A DNA stretch of 64,000 nucleotides from Prochlorococcus sp. AG-347-L20 (lineage in GTDB: Bacteria; Cyanobacteriota; Cyanobacteriia; PCC-6307; Cyanobiaceae). The stretch is from contig QCCP01000001.1 of assembly GCA_003281225.1 (NCBI GenBank), forward strand, positions 124,001 through 188,000. The letters are read 5' to 3'. Every line of letters begins with the position of its first letter. The stretch's first letter is position 1. Made by a program: the position numbers and the translations under genes. This document shows, piece by piece, positions 1 to 9,222 of the stretch. Below the pieces are notes generated by a model, which saw nothing but the letters and a program-made list of their open reading frames with translations, had not been told where the DNA came from and ran no database searches.

Positions 1-84
1 AGACAGCAATTTAAAAAACTAAAGGTTTATAAAGGTGCTGATCATCCTCATGCTGCTCAAAATCCTGTATTATTAAAAAGTTAA
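1..84 (+). CDS. rplM: 50S ribosomal protein L13, 3' end only
   Basis: This is an open frame entering from the left edge, absent from the ORF track. It reads RQQFKKLKVYKGADHPHAAQ... and stops with TAA at 82-84. The YxGxxHPHxAQ tail is typical of bacterial L13, a primary-binding large-subunit protein. Only 27 residues are visible. It is followed 9 bp later by rpsI, the conserved L13-S9 gene pair, which strongly supports the call. Confidence 0.93.
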   Translation, partial: RQQFKKLKVYKGADHPHAAQNPVLLKS

Positions 85-93
85 TTTATCAAA

Positions 94-504
94 ATGAATA
101 GTCAAATAAAAAGCAAAGCTGTGTATTGGGGAACTGGAAGAAGAAAAACTTCAGTAGCTAGAGTTCGCTTGATTCCAGGAAATGGACTAATAAAAATTAA
201 TGGTCGTGCTGGAGATGATTACTTAAACTTTAATCCTCTTCACTTAAATTCAATAAAAGCACCTTTACAAACATTAGGCCTTGAAAATTCTTATGATATT
301 TTTGTAAATGTTTTTGGTGGTGGATTGACTGGCCAAGCAGATGCGATAAAACAAGGAGCAGCTCGAGCACTTTGCGAATTATCTCCTGACAATAGGAAAC
401 CGCTAAAAACGGAAGGCCATCTCAGTAGAGATCCTAGAGCTAAGGAAAGAAGAAAATATGGTCTTAAAAAAGCAAGAAAAGCTCCTCAATTCTCTAAACG
501 TTAA
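94..504 (+). CDS. rpsI: 30S ribosomal protein S9
   Basis: The 136-residue product is the small-subunit protein S9, whose C-terminal tail reaches the P-site tRNA. The N-terminal segment [16 protein letters not shown] and the basic end [17 protein letters not shown] (final KR) are family hallmarks. The length matches bacterial S9. It sits 9 bp after rplM and 13 bp before rpmE, so all three are probably co-transcribed. Confidence 0.97.
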   Translation: MNSQIKSKAVYWGTGRRKTSVARVRLIPGNGLIKINGRAGDDYLNFNPLHLNSIKAPLQTLGLENSYDIFVNVFGGGLTGQADAIKQGAARALCELSPDNRKPLKTEGHLSRDPRAKERRKYGLKKARKAPQFSKR

Positions 505-517
505 AGGAATTTAAATT

Positions 518-778
518 ATGCCAAAATCAGAAATACACCCAAAATGGTATCCAGATGCAAAAGTTATTTGCAATGGAGAAGTCGTAATGACTACTGGCTC
601 CACCCAGCCTGAATTACATGTTGATGTTTGGAGTGGAAATCATCCCTTCTTCACTGGAACTCAAAAGATTCTTGATACAGAAGGGAGGGTTGATAGGTTT
701 ATGAAAAAATATGGAATGGGTTCAGCTAATTCAGCTACATCAAAAGATCAAAAAGAAGAAAAAGATTCTAAAAAGTAG
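518..778 (+). CDS. rpmE: 50S ribosomal protein L31, zinc-free type
   Basis: The 86-residue L31 has the cyanobacterial/chloroplast form, containing VDVWSGNHPFFTGTQK and GRVDRFMKKYGM. Only one cysteine is present (in VICNGE). The CxxC positions that bind zinc in C+ L31 proteins are replaced, so this is the zinc-independent version. The C-terminus after YGMG is a charged, Lys/Glu-rich tail. An AAGGA ribosome-binding site precedes the ATG. It lies between rpsI and prfA. Confidence 0.95.
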   Translation: MPKSEIHPKWYPDAKVICNGEVVMTTGSTQPELHVDVWSGNHPFFTGTQKILDTEGRVDRFMKKYGMGSANSATSKDQKEEKDSKK

Positions 779-805
779 AATTTTCAAAATTAAGCACAAT
801 TTTAA

Positions 806-1900
806 TTGGAATACTCAACATTAATTGCAAGGTTGAAAACTGCTTCAGAAAGTTTTGAAAATTTGGAAGTGCAACTTGCAGATCCTGATATAGCTAATGA
901 TCCAAAAAAATTAGAATCAATAGCAAGAGAAAGGTCAAAATTGGAACCTTTGGTGATTGATTTTAATAAGTTGCTTGATACTGATAAAGAAATCGAAGAT
1001 TCAAAAAATCTACTAAAAGAGAATAGAAATGATAAAGAAATGGAATCTTTGATAAATGAGGAGTTAATAATTCTAGAGGAATCTAAGAGTGAACTGATTC
1101 AAAAAACCACAATCGCCTTATTGCCAAAGGACCCAAGGGATGAAAGAAGTGTAATGTTAGAAATCAGAGCCGGTGCTGGAGGTAACGAGGCTTGTATCTG
1201 GGCGGGTGATTTAGCAAGAATGTATGAAAGATATGGACAAAAAATTGGATGGTCTGTAAAACCTGTTAGTGCTTCAGAGTCAGATATGGGTGGATTTAAG
1301 GAGTTAGTTATCTCCGTTAAGGGAGATTCTGTATATAGTCAACTTAAATTTGAGGCTGGTGTACATAGAGTCCAAAGAGTTCCAGCTACTGAATCTCAAG
1401 GTAGAGTTCACACCTCTACTGCTACAGTTGCCGTTATGCCTGAGGCTGATCCTGTTGAGGTTAAAATTGATCCAACAGATCTAGAGGTTGGAACAGCAAG
1501 ATCAGGAGGTGCAGGAGGACAAAATGTTAATAAGGTAGAGACAGCTATTGATCTTCTCCATAAGCCTACAGGAATAAGAGTTTTTTGTACTCAAGAGAGA
1601 TCACAATTGCAAAATCGCGAACGAGCAATGGAAATTTTAAGAGCTAAATTGTATGAAATTCAATTAAAAGAAGCCAATGCAAAAGAGAGATCACAAAGGC
1701 TTTCCCAAGTTGGAACAGGCGATAGAAGTGAAAAAATAAGAACTTATAATTTTAAAGATAACAGGACAACTGATCATAGATTAGGTTCCAATTTTTCTCT
1801 TGAGCCAATTCTTGCTGGTCAATTAGAAGAAGTGATTAATGCATGCATAGCGCAAGAACAAAAAAGAATGATGGAAGATTTTAATAAAGAAGTAAATTAA
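806..1900 (+). CDS. prfA: Peptide chain release factor 1
   Basis: RF1 (364 aa) recognises UAA/UAG stop codons and triggers peptide release. The codon-reading tripeptide PAT is at residues 193-195 (in [10 protein letters not shown]). The GGQ hydrolysis motif is at about 237-239 ([10 protein letters not shown]), with the usual coiled N-terminal domain before it. The start is TTG at 806; no ATG lies close upstream in frame. It follows rpmE by 27 bp and ends 9 bp from the convergent HNH gene. Confidence 0.96.
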   Translation: MEYSTLIARLKTASESFENLEVQLADPDIANDPKKLESIARERSKLEPLVIDFNKLLDTDKEIEDSKNLLKENRNDKEMESLINEELIILEESKSELIQKTTIALLPKDPRDERSVMLEIRAGAGGNEACIWAGDLARMYERYGQKIGWSVKPVSASESDMGGFKELVISVKGDSVYSQLKFEAGVHRVQRVPATESQGRVHTSTATVAVMPEADPVEVKIDPTDLEVGTARSGGAGGQNVNKVETAIDLLHKPTGIRVFCTQERSQLQNRERAMEILRAKLYEIQLKEANAKERSQRLSQVGTGDRSEKIRTYNFKDNRTTDHRLGSNFSLEPILAGQLEEVINACIAQEQKRMMEDFNKEVN

Positions 1901-1909
1901 GATTTTCTA

Positions 1910-2416
1910 TTAGATTGCAACCCCTATTACGTATTTACTCCATTCTTTATGCTTGCCAGAGTCAATTTGTCTTGTAGCTTCAAAATTTAGATTACTTAAT
2001 GGACGATAAGGCTTGCGTTTTAAAGGCATATTAGCCTCTTCGGGGGTTCGATTACCTTTTTGTACATTACATCTGAGACATGCTGTAGTAACATTTTCCC
2101 AGTTATCTGTTCCACCTCTGCTTCTCGGTAAAACATGATCTATTGATAGGTCACTACCCCTATAGTTACAGTATTGGCAAGAATTATTATCTCTCAGAAG
2201 AATATTTTTTCTTGTTAAAGAAACCTCTCTAAAAGGAACTTTAACGTAGTAACGAAGTCTTATAACTGTCGGCAACTTTTTCCCGCTATGAATTGAATAT
2301 GTTTTATCTTCCTCTAAGCTTTCGGCTTTACCTTTAATCATCAAAATTACTGCTCTTCGCCAAGAAGTGATGTTTAAAGGTTCATAAGATGCATTTAAAA
2401 CTAGAGTCTGGCCCAT
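1910..2416 (-). CDS. HNH endonuclease family protein
   Basis: This is a 168-residue stand-alone HNH protein. A zinc ribbon is formed by C80xxC83 and C113xxC116 around the core LSIDHVLPRSRGGTDNWENV, with His94 and Asn108 as likely catalytic residues. The N-terminal part (MGQTLVLNASYEPLNITSWRRAV) is the conserved extension of the cyanobacterial housekeeping HNH family. Because it is chromosomal and next to core genes, it does not look like an intron or phage nuclease. The true substrate is not known to me. It is convergent with prfA and divergent from alr. Confidence 0.85.
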   Translation of the reverse strand: MGQTLVLNASYEPLNITSWRRAVILMIKGKAESLEEDKTYSIHSGKKLPTVIRLRYYVKVPFREVSLTRKNILLRDNNSCQYCNYRGSDLSIDHVLPRSRGGTDNWENVTTACLRCNVQKGNRTPEEANMPLKRKPYRPLSNLNFEATRQIDSGKHKEWSKYVIGVAI

Positions 2417-2484
2417 GCCAAAATACTATTTACATGTCATGCTAACTGTATATTTCAATAAGCGCATATAATTGTGCAAAGTTA

Positions 2485-3684
2485 ATGCAAATTCGGCAAA
2501 CAAATCAGCGATTTAATTTTGATAAATATCCAAACTTTGATAGAGATATAGATCCGAAACAAAGAGCATGGATTGAAGTCAATGGTGAAGCAATAGAAAA
2601 AAATGTAAGGCAGTTAAGATCTAAATTAAGTAAAAGTTGTCAATTTATGGCAGTTGTTAAAGCTGATGGATATGGACATGATTCAAAATTAGTATCAGAA
2701 TATGCAATCAAAGGTGGAGCTTCGCAACTAGGAGTTGCCACTTTAAAAGAAGGGATTAAACTGCGTTCTTCGGGAGTTAACAAACCAATTCTTGTTTTGG
2801 GAAATCTATATACGAAAAAGGATTTAATAATAGCCTTTAAAAATGATCTTATGCCAACTATCAGTAGTCTTAGAGAGTGTTTAATTTGCAACAATATTGG
2901 TAAGCAGTTTGGGTTGAAATTTTCTTTACATCTTAAGGTTGATACTGGAATGTCAAGATTAGGATTTGAATCTGATAATTTTATTCAGGAATTTGAAAAA
3001 ATAAAATCTTTTGAAAACATTTCAATAGAAGGAATATATAGTCATTTATCATCTGCAGATGAAGATAACTCATTAGATCCTAAAAGCAGTACTCAATTAC
3101 AAAAACTTAAGTTTAGGGAATTATTAAAGCAAATTAACGTTGATAGTGATCACAATATCAAGATTCATTTGGCAAATTCTGCAGGCATGCTTCTCAATAA
3201 AGATTTTCATTTTCATATGGTACGAGTTGGACTTTCTATGTATGGATATAGTCCTCTAGCAAAAATAGATAAAAATTTATGTCTTAAACCAGCTTTATTT
3301 TTGAAGGTCAAAGTAGCTTTTATAAGAGTTATTGATCAAGGTGTAAGAGTAAGTTATGGAGGAAAATTTGTAAGCAGAAGAAAAACTAAGTTGGCTGTAT
3401 TAAGTATTGGTTATGCAGATGGAGTCCCGAGAAATCTCTCAGGTAAGATAAAAGTTATTTTTAAAAATAAACTTTATCCTCAAGTAGGATCGATAACTAT
3501 GGATCAAATGATGGTGGATATTACAGGTTCAGATGAAATTAAAGTTGGCAGTACTATGACATTACTAGGATCCGAGGGCGATAAAACAATTTCTCCAGTT
3601 GATTGGGCAAGGGAATCTAATACTATTCCTTGGGAAATTCTTTGTTCTTTTAAAAACAGATTGCCGAGAGTTCAAGTTGATTAG
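2485..3684 (+). CDS. alr: Alanine racemase
   Basis: This PLP enzyme (399 aa) interconverts L- and D-alanine for peptidoglycan. The PLP-binding lysine is K59 in FMAVVKADGYGHDS, and the catalytic tyrosine lies in VSYGGKF of the C-terminal beta domain. LKVDTGMSRLGF and SIGYADGVPR are further family motifs. About 25 residues precede the usual Alr start (near RAWIEVNGEAIEKNV), so the annotated ATG may be slightly early. It is divergent from the HNH gene, with 68 bp for both promoters. Confidence 0.95.
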   Translation: MQIRQTNQRFNFDKYPNFDRDIDPKQRAWIEVNGEAIEKNVRQLRSKLSKSCQFMAVVKADGYGHDSKLVSEYAIKGGASQLGVATLKEGIKLRSSGVNKPILVLGNLYTKKDLIIAFKNDLMPTISSLRECLICNNIGKQFGLKFSLHLKVDTGMSRLGFESDNFIQEFEKIKSFENISIEGIYSHLSSADEDNSLDPKSSTQLQKLKFRELLKQINVDSDHNIKIHLANSAGMLLNKDFHFHMVRVGLSMYGYSPLAKIDKNLCLKPALFLKVKVAFIRVIDQGVRVSYGGKFVSRRKTKLAVLSIGYADGVPRNLSGKIKVIFKNKLYPQVGSITMDQMMVDITGSDEIKVGSTMTLLGSEGDKTISPVDWARESNTIPWEILCSFKNRLPRVQVD

Positions 3685-3745
3685 ACATTTCGATTAAATA
3701 AAAAATTTTGAATGTTTGCAAAAAAATTGATAATGTATAAGAACT

Positions 3746-3834
3746 GGAGAGGTGGCTGAGTGGTTGAAAGCGGCTCCCTGCTAAGGAGTTACAGGAGGTA
3801 ACTTTTGTCGAGGGTTCGAATCCCTCCCTCTCCG
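3746..3834 (+). tRNA. trnS: tRNA-Ser(GCT)
   Basis: An 89-nt class II tRNA is visible. Acceptor arms GGAGAGG/CCTCTCC pair fully, with discriminator G and no encoded CCA. The anticodon loop CTGCTAA carries GCT at 3780-3782 between stems GCTCC and GGAGT. A long variable arm (acaggaggtaacttttgt) and T-arm gggttcgaatccc follow. It decodes AGC/AGU. A GATAAT-like -10 lies just upstream. Confidence 0.96.
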
Positions 3835-3869
3835 TGATTTATTTAGAAAATTTTTAATTAATATTTGTT

Positions 3870-4658
3870 TTAAAACAAGTCAAGATTAATATCTTTAAGA
3901 TCATAAATAGAATTTAAAATCAAGTCAGCACCTGCATCTCTAAGATTTGTTTCGTAAGAATTACGTTCTTTTAATCGAGAATTTAAATGTAAATGAGGGG
4001 GAGCTATTCCGATGCTTATGAATTTCTGAGATGGTATTTCCTTTCTAGCGTTTATAACTGTATTTATATCTGCAATAGTATCTCCTACATAGGCAATGGG
4101 AATATTTGATTCGCCAAGTTTATCTCCAATAAGCTTTTTTGATAAGTTAATAAAACCTTTAGGATCAGGCTTATCAGGGGCATCTCCCATAGATATTAAT
4201 GGTGGTGATTTTAGTCCAAGTCTTTTTTCTAAAACAAATTTTGCAGAAGCAGACTCTGCACCACTAACAAAACCCCAGATTATTCCATTACCTTGAATTA
4301 AATCAAAAAACTTTTTATCAACTAATAACTCCTCATTTGTTATGTAACCAGACCAGTATTTACTATCTTTATTTGGATCTCCACCAAAGTAAAAATCTTC
4401 AAAACATTTTATTATCTCCTCTCTTGTAGGAATTTTAAGGTTTAAGTTCTCTTTCTTTATACATCTTTTTATAAGTTCTAAACTTAAATCCCAGTCATTA
4501 TTCCAGATACCTTCATTTTTTGCATTATCAATATCTATATAACTTGGCTCCCATCCGGAAAATTTGTGCACTGTTTTTTTTAATGAAAGTCTGTAACTAT
4601 TTTCTACGCTGCGGATTACCCCATCAATGTCAAACAAAATTAAACCAATATTTTTCAA
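3870..4658 (-). CDS. HAD-superfamily phosphatase, subfamily IA (TIGR01548-like)
   Basis: The 262-residue haloacid dehalogenase-type hydrolase has motif I ILFDIDGV (nucleophile D10, acid D12). Motif II is FVSGAES, the motif III lysine is in the DKPDPKGF region, and motif IV is YVGDTIADI. The family resembles the cyanobacterial TIGR01548 phosphatases, whose substrate is not certain. It is transcribed away from the tRNA's 3' side and has its own near-consensus -10 element. Confidence 0.85.
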   Translation of the reverse strand: MKNIGLILFDIDGVIRSVENSYRLSLKKTVHKFSGWEPSYIDIDNAKNEGIWNNDWDLSLELIKRCIKKENLNLKIPTREEIIKCFEDFYFGGDPNKDSKYWSGYITNEELLVDKKFFDLIQGNGIIWGFVSGAESASAKFVLEKRLGLKSPPLISMGDAPDKPDPKGFINLSKKLIGDKLGESNIPIAYVGDTIADINTVINARKEIPSQKFISIGIAPPHLHLNSRLKERNSYETNLRDAGADLILNSIYDLKDINLDLF

Positions 4659-4677
4659 TTAATTTTCATACATCGTT

Positions 4678-4683
4678 ATTATA
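4678..4683 (-). promoter_or_regulatory. -10 element (TATAAT) of the HAD phosphatase gene
   Basis: On the minus strand a perfect TATAAT lies 20 nt upstream of the ATG, giving a predicted short 5' UTR of about 12 nt. The -35 region (TTCTTA) is weak, as is common in Prochlorococcus. A perfect palindrome TTCTTATAAGAA (4695-4706) overlaps that -35 position and could be an operator. Confidence 0.5.
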
Positions 4684-4753
4684 AAAGACTAGTATTCTTA
4701 TAAGAAAAAAGCAAAGAAAAACATTCTATTTTTAAAATTATGGATTATCTAAA

Positions 4754-6556
4754 CTAATTTTGTAAATATCCTCTGGGAGTGAGAAATATTTCGTCAACTA
4801 AGGTTGTTTGAGAATTGCCAATAATAATGATTGATAACATATCAATCTCTTTAAAAGGAATGGTGTTTAAAGTAAAAAATTTTTTGGTTTGATTTTCTCT
4901 CCCTACTTGTCTAGCTATTAAAACTGGAGTATCACCATGCCTAGATTGTAAACATATATCTATTACACTTTTTAACTGCCAATTTCTTTCAATGGATTGA
5001 GGATTAAATAAAGCTATTACAAAGTCACCCACAAGAGCTCCCTCAATTCTTTTTTCTATTAAAAACCATGGAGTTAATTTATCGCTTAAGCTTACTGAAC
5101 AAAAGTCATTCATTAGTGGTGCGCCACTAATCGCAGCGGCTAATTGAACACTACTTATACCTGGATGTACTTCAAAGTAAGGTCTATATTCTTTTTTGAT
5201 TTTTTGAAGTAATTCTAAAAGTAAACCTGCCATTCCATAAAATCCAGATTCACCTGAAGAAATTAAAGCCACTTTTATTCCTTCCTCAGCTAGTTTAATT
5301 GCTTTACTGCATCTCTCTTTTTCTTCAGTAAGTTTACTATTAATTAAAACCTGATCATTCCTTTTTAAGGGTTTTATCAAATCTAAATACATTTTGTATC
5401 CAATCCAAACAGTACATCTTGAAAGTGCTTTTCTTGCATTATTAGTTAGAAAGGAGATATCGCCTGGCCCACTTCCAATAATATGGATTTCACCATGGGT
5501 TGGATTAAATTGATTTTTTGATTCTGCTACAGCGATAGTTACTGCCCCAAATTGATTTTTAAAAATTCTTTTTTCTTCTAATAATTTTGATTCTTCTCCT
5601 GCTGCAAGTAAGCAGGAGGCTTCTGCGACGGAAGGAGTGCCAATTTCATTTTGCACAACATTTGATGGATTTGGAACAATTATTTTTGAAAGATCTTCTC
5701 TACTAAAAAACTTTATATGCAAGTTTTTTTCTTTAGCAAGTTCTAAAATTCCTTTCTCATTTTTTTTTATATCAATAGTTGCAAATCCCGCAATTGATTG
5801 CTGTGATATATTCCCTGACTCAAAAAAATTATTTAAAGAATTTGTTATTAATTCTTTGCTTGTATTTCTTTCACATCCAATACCAACCCATAATACGGGT
5901 GGGTGCCAAGTGGTTTCATCATTTTCGAATATACTCACATAAAAAGTTGAATCTGGTTTTTCAGTTTCTTTTTGATCAATTTGATTAATAATCTCAGCTG
6001 ATTCGGAAGTTTTCCATAAGTTATTACCAGATAATTGTTTGCAAAATATTTCTTCGTTCTTAGCTTGTTTAATTACTAGTTTTGACCAATCGTTTATTTT
6101 GCCAGATCTTTTCCAACCCCATTGATTCCCAAATGCATCAAGATTTAAGAGGCTTTGATCATTGGAATTATTAGTTTCTATTATTTCGCCACCAAGTAAA
6201 TTAGCAATTTGACATGCAATATTTTGCGTATTTGACTGATGCAAACCAATCAAAGGAACTATCTTGGAACATTTGTTATCTATAACTATTACACCAGGAT
6301 CTTGATCTTTTGAGGTTAAAAAAGAATTTATTATGCGTATTGATGCAGCGATGGAGCCTATAAAAATTATTAAATCTATCTCCGGCCATTTTTTAAGTAA
6401 GATTTCTTTCGGTTTTTGTACTTGAATAAGTTCATTTTCCTTACCATCCTCTTTCGAAGAACCCGCAATATATATGTCTTTGACAAATTCTGTTTTTTTA
6501 AGCCTTTTTAAAATTTCTTTTGAATTATTAGATAGACCTATAGCAATTCCTTTCAA
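4754..6556 (-). CDS. cobJ: CbiG-CobJ fusion: cobalt-precorrin-5A hydrolase / precorrin-3B C17-methyltransferase
   Basis: The 600-residue protein carries two cobalamin-ring enzymes. Residues about 1-345 match CbiG, with the N-terminal domain to ~125 and the C-terminal domain ~220-345 including WVGIGCERNTSKE and GTPSVAEA. Residues about 355-600 are a tetrapyrrole SAM methylase starting HIIGSGPGD, with SSGESGFYGMA and HPGISSVQLAAAISGAPL. The fusion puts ring contraction and the following acetaldehyde-releasing step on one chain. Prochlorococcus is known to make pseudocobalamin. The gene is divergent from psaA across a 335-bp gap. Confidence 0.9.
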   Translation of the reverse strand: MKGIAIGLSNNSKEILKRLKKTEFVKDIYIAGSSKEDGKENELIQVQKPKEILLKKWPEIDLIIFIGSIAASIRIINSFLTSKDQDPGVIVIDNKCSKIVPLIGLHQSNTQNIACQIANLLGGEIIETNNSNDQSLLNLDAFGNQWGWKRSGKINDWSKLVIKQAKNEEIFCKQLSGNNLWKTSESAEIINQIDQKETEKPDSTFYVSIFENDETTWHPPVLWVGIGCERNTSKELITNSLNNFFESGNISQQSIAGFATIDIKKNEKGILELAKEKNLHIKFFSREDLSKIIVPNPSNVVQNEIGTPSVAEASCLLAAGEESKLLEEKRIFKNQFGAVTIAVAESKNQFNPTHGEIHIIGSGPGDISFLTNNARKALSRCTVWIGYKMYLDLIKPLKRNDQVLINSKLTEEKERCSKAIKLAEEGIKVALISSGESGFYGMAGLLLELLQKIKKEYRPYFEVHPGISSVQLAAAISGAPLMNDFCSVSLSDKLTPWFLIEKRIEGALVGDFVIALFNPQSIERNWQLKSVIDICLQSRHGDTPVLIARQVGRENQTKKFFTLNTIPFKEIDMLSIIIIGNSQTTLVDEIFLTPRGYLQN

Positions 6557-6891
6557 ATCAGAAACTCTTGACAGTTACGTTGAAATTATATCCTGTTGCT
6601 GGATTTAAGAAATTTACTTTGAAATATAAAAAAAAATTTAAGAAATTTACATAAATTTTGAGTAAAAATACTCATAGTCTAGTCATGGACAAGAATTTAA
6701 CAAAATATTCATATAGTAACAATCATTAGAACATTTGTTACGTTAATGCATAACGAAAGAATCTTTGCCTTATTATTTTTGAAACGAATATCTAAAGTTT
6801 CCGAAGGATTCGTTTTCTTGAACATTATCATTATAAATATGTTCGAGATCCGATCAATCGGCTTTAATGTCAATTATTTTCGAGGTGCTAG
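6557..6891. other. Repeat-rich cobJ-psaA intergenic region (psaA promoter and leader)
   Basis: No gene is visible in these 335 bp. They must hold the divergent cobJ and psaA promoters. Structures seen are the 15-bp direct repeat (listed separately), GAGTA-aaaa-TACTC (6660-6673), CGTTA-atgca-TAACG (6741-6755), and AAACGAAT...ATTCGTTT (6782-6789 with 6808-6815, 18-nt loop). A CCGA-tcaa-TCGG element lies nearer the start. TATAGT at 6712-6717 is a possible psaA -10. TTTACATA (6646-6653) resembles one half of the RpaB HLR1 element; no good second half is present. Confidence 0.6.
6603..6650. repeat. 15-bp direct repeat, 33-bp period, upstream of psaA
   Basis: ATTTAAGAAATTTAC occurs exactly at 6603-6617 and again at 6636-6650. 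The 33-bp period is about three helical turns, so both copies would face the same side of DNA. The location, about 240-290 bp before the psaA ATG and just upstream of the cobJ start, suggests paired regulator sites. That role is inference only. Confidence 0.75.
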
Positions 6892-9195
6892 ATGACCATC
6901 AGCCCACCAGAAAGTGGAGAAAAAAGCAAAAAAGTTTTGGAAGATCCTGTAAAGGCTGATCCAAGACCTATTGATTTTGCCAAATTAGATAAGCCAGGTT
7001 TCTGGTCAAGTAAATTATCTAAGGGTCCAAAAACTACAACTTGGATCTGGAATTTGCATGCTGACGCACATGATTTTGATGTGCATACAGGCGATGCTGA
7101 AGAAGCAACAAGAAAAATCTTTTCGGCTCATTTTGGACATCTTGCAGTCATTTTTATATGGATGAGTGCAGCTTTTTTCCATGGAGCAAGATTTTCTAAT
7201 TATTCAGGTTGGTTAGCTGACCCAACTCATGTCAAACCCGGAGCACAACAAGTTTGGGCAATAGTTGGCCAAGAAATGCTGAATGCTGATCTTGGAGCTA
7301 ACTACAACGGAATTCAAATCAGTTCAGGAATATTCCACATGTGGCGAGCATGGGGAATAACTAATGAAAGTGAATTGATGGCTTTAGCAATAGGTGCTGT
7401 AGTAATGGCTGCACTTATGCTTCATGCAGGAATCTTTCATTATCACAAAGCAGCTCCAAAAATGGAGTGGTTCCAAGATATTGAGTCTATGCTTAACCAC
7501 CATATAGCTGGTTTAGTAGGATTAGGTTCTTTAGCATGGGCTGGTCATTGTATTCATATCGGAGCTCCTACTGCAGCTCTCTTAGATGCGATTGATGCAG
7601 GCTCTCCTTTAGTAATTAATGGTAAAGAAATAGCAACTATTGCAGATATGCCTATGCCACATCAACTCTGTGATCCACAAATAATCGGTCAGATATTTCC
7701 AGGATTAGCTAGTGGTACAGGTAATTTCTTTAGTTTAAACTGGTTAGCTTTCTCAGATTTCCTTACCTTCAAAGGTGGACTTAACCCTGTTACAGGAAGT
7801 TTATGGATGACTGATGTTTCACATCATCACTTAGCTTTTGGTGTAATAGCAATAATTGGTGGTCATATGTATAGGACTAATTACGGTATTGGTCATAGTA
7901 TGAAAGAAATATTAGATTCACAGCAAGGAGACCCAATATTATTTCCTGCTCCTAAAGGTCATCAAGGTCTTTTTGAGTTCATGGCAGAAAGTAGACATGC
8001 CCAGCTTGCAGTAAACCTAGCAATGCTTGGATCAATAAGCATACTTGTATCTCATCATATGTATGCGATGCCTCCATATCCATATATAGCTACTGACTAC
8101 ATGACAGTTCTTGGATTATTTACTCATCACATGTGGATAGGTGGATTATTCATAGTAGGTGCAGGGGCCCATGCTGGAATTGCAATGGTTAGAGATTATG
8201 ATCCAGCCAAACATATTGATAACGTATTAGACAGAATCCTTAAAGCAAGAGATGCCTTAATAAGTCACTTGAACTGGGTATGTATGTGGTTAGGATTTCA
8301 TAGCTTTGGACTCTACATTCACAACGACACTATGAGGGCTTTGGGAAGACCTCAAGATATGTTTAGTGATTCTGCAATTCAACTTCAGCCAATTTTTGCT
8401 CAATGGGTACAGAGTATTCAAGCATCTGCTGTTGGAACTTCTCTTTTAGCAGGTACTGCAGAAGCTTTACCTCACAAAGCTTTAAGTGAAGTTTTTAATG
8501 GAAGTTTAGTAGAAGTGGGTGGAAAGGTTGCTATAGCTCCAATTCCATTAGGGACAGCTGATTTAATGATTCATCATATTCATGCTTTCCAAATTCACGT
8601 AACTGTTTTGATACTTCTCAAAGGAGTACTTTATGCAAGAAGTTCAAGGTTGATCCCTGATAAAGCTTCTTTAGGATTTAGATTCCCTTGTGATGGACCT
8701 GGAAGAGGTGGTACATGTCAAGTTTCTTCTTGGGACCACGTGTTCTTAGCCCTTTTCTGGATGTATAATTGTTTATCAATAGTTATTTTCCACTTCTCTT
8801 GGAAAATGCAGAGTGATGTTTGGGGACTTACTGGTGGTAACTTCGCACAAAGTTCCATTACTATTAATGGTTGGTTAAGAGATTTCCTTTGGGCGCAAGC
8901 TTCTCAAGTATTAACAAGTTATGGTCAATCAATAAGCATGTACGGTTTGATGTTCTTAGGAGCTCACTTCATATGGGCATTTAGTTTAATGTTTCTCTTT
9001 AGTGGAAGGGGATATTGGCAAGAATTGTTCGAATCAATTGTTTGGGCACATAACAAACTTAAAGTTGCTCCAACCATTCAACCAAGGGCTTTATCTATCA
9101 CCCAGGGTAGAGCAGTAGGTGTAACACACTTCCTTGTCGGTGGTATTGCTACCACATGGGCCTTCTTCCATGCTCGCCTTTTCGGCCTGGGCTAA
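6892..9195 (+). CDS. psaA: Photosystem I P700 apoprotein A1
   Basis: PsaA (767 aa) is one of the two core membrane subunits that carry P700, the electron-transfer chain and most core chlorophyll. The [18 protein letters not shown] loop supplies two cysteines for the shared FX 4Fe-4S cluster. Multiple His-rich helices (e.g. [31 protein letters not shown]) ligate chlorophyll, and 11 membrane spans are expected. A GAGGTG ribosome-binding site lies 5 nt before the ATG. psaB follows after 27 bp, so the two are co-transcribed. Confidence 0.99.
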   Translation: MTISPPESGEKSKKVLEDPVKADPRPIDFAKLDKPGFWSSKLSKGPKTTTWIWNLHADAHDFDVHTGDAEEATRKIFSAHFGHLAVIFIWMSAAFFHGARFSNYSGWLADPTHVKPGAQQVWAIVGQEMLNADLGANYNGIQISSGIFHMWRAWGITNESELMALAIGAVVMAALMLHAGIFHYHKAAPKMEWFQDIESMLNHHIAGLVGLGSLAWAGHCIHIGAPTAALLDAIDAGSPLVINGKEIATIADMPMPHQLCDPQIIGQIFPGLASGTGNFFSLNWLAFSDFLTFKGGLNPVTGSLWMTDVSHHHLAFGVIAIIGGHMYRTNYGIGHSMKEILDSQQGDPILFPAPKGHQGLFEFMAESRHAQLAVNLAMLGSISILVSHHMYAMPPYPYIATDYMTVLGLFTHHMWIGGLFIVGAGAHAGIAMVRDYDPAKHIDNVLDRILKARDALISHLNWVCMWLGFHSFGLYIHNDTMRALGRPQDMFSDSAIQLQPIFAQWVQSIQASAVGTSLLAGTAEALPHKALSEVFNGSLVEVGGKVAIAPIPLGTADLMIHHIHAFQIHVTVLILLKGVLYARSSRLIPDKASLGFRFPCDGPGRGGTCQVSSWDHVFLALFWMYNCLSIVIFHFSWKMQSDVWGLTGGNFAQSSITINGWLRDFLWAQASQVLTSYGQSISMYGLMFLGAHFIWAFSLMFLFSGRGYWQELFESIVWAHNKLKVAPTIQPRALSITQGRAVGVTHFLVGGIATTWAFFHARLFGLG

Positions 9196-9222
9196 TTACC
9201 TGAACTTCACCTTTTTAATTCA

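Noticed and set aside
1910-2416. HNH gene as a homing endonuclease or phage remnant
   Set aside because: The conserved cyanobacterial N-terminal extension, core-gene context and lack of intron or intein signs argue against it.
6646-6663. Full HLR1 (RpaB) site upstream of psaA
   Set aside because: Only one half (TTTACATA) fits; the second half has three mismatches.
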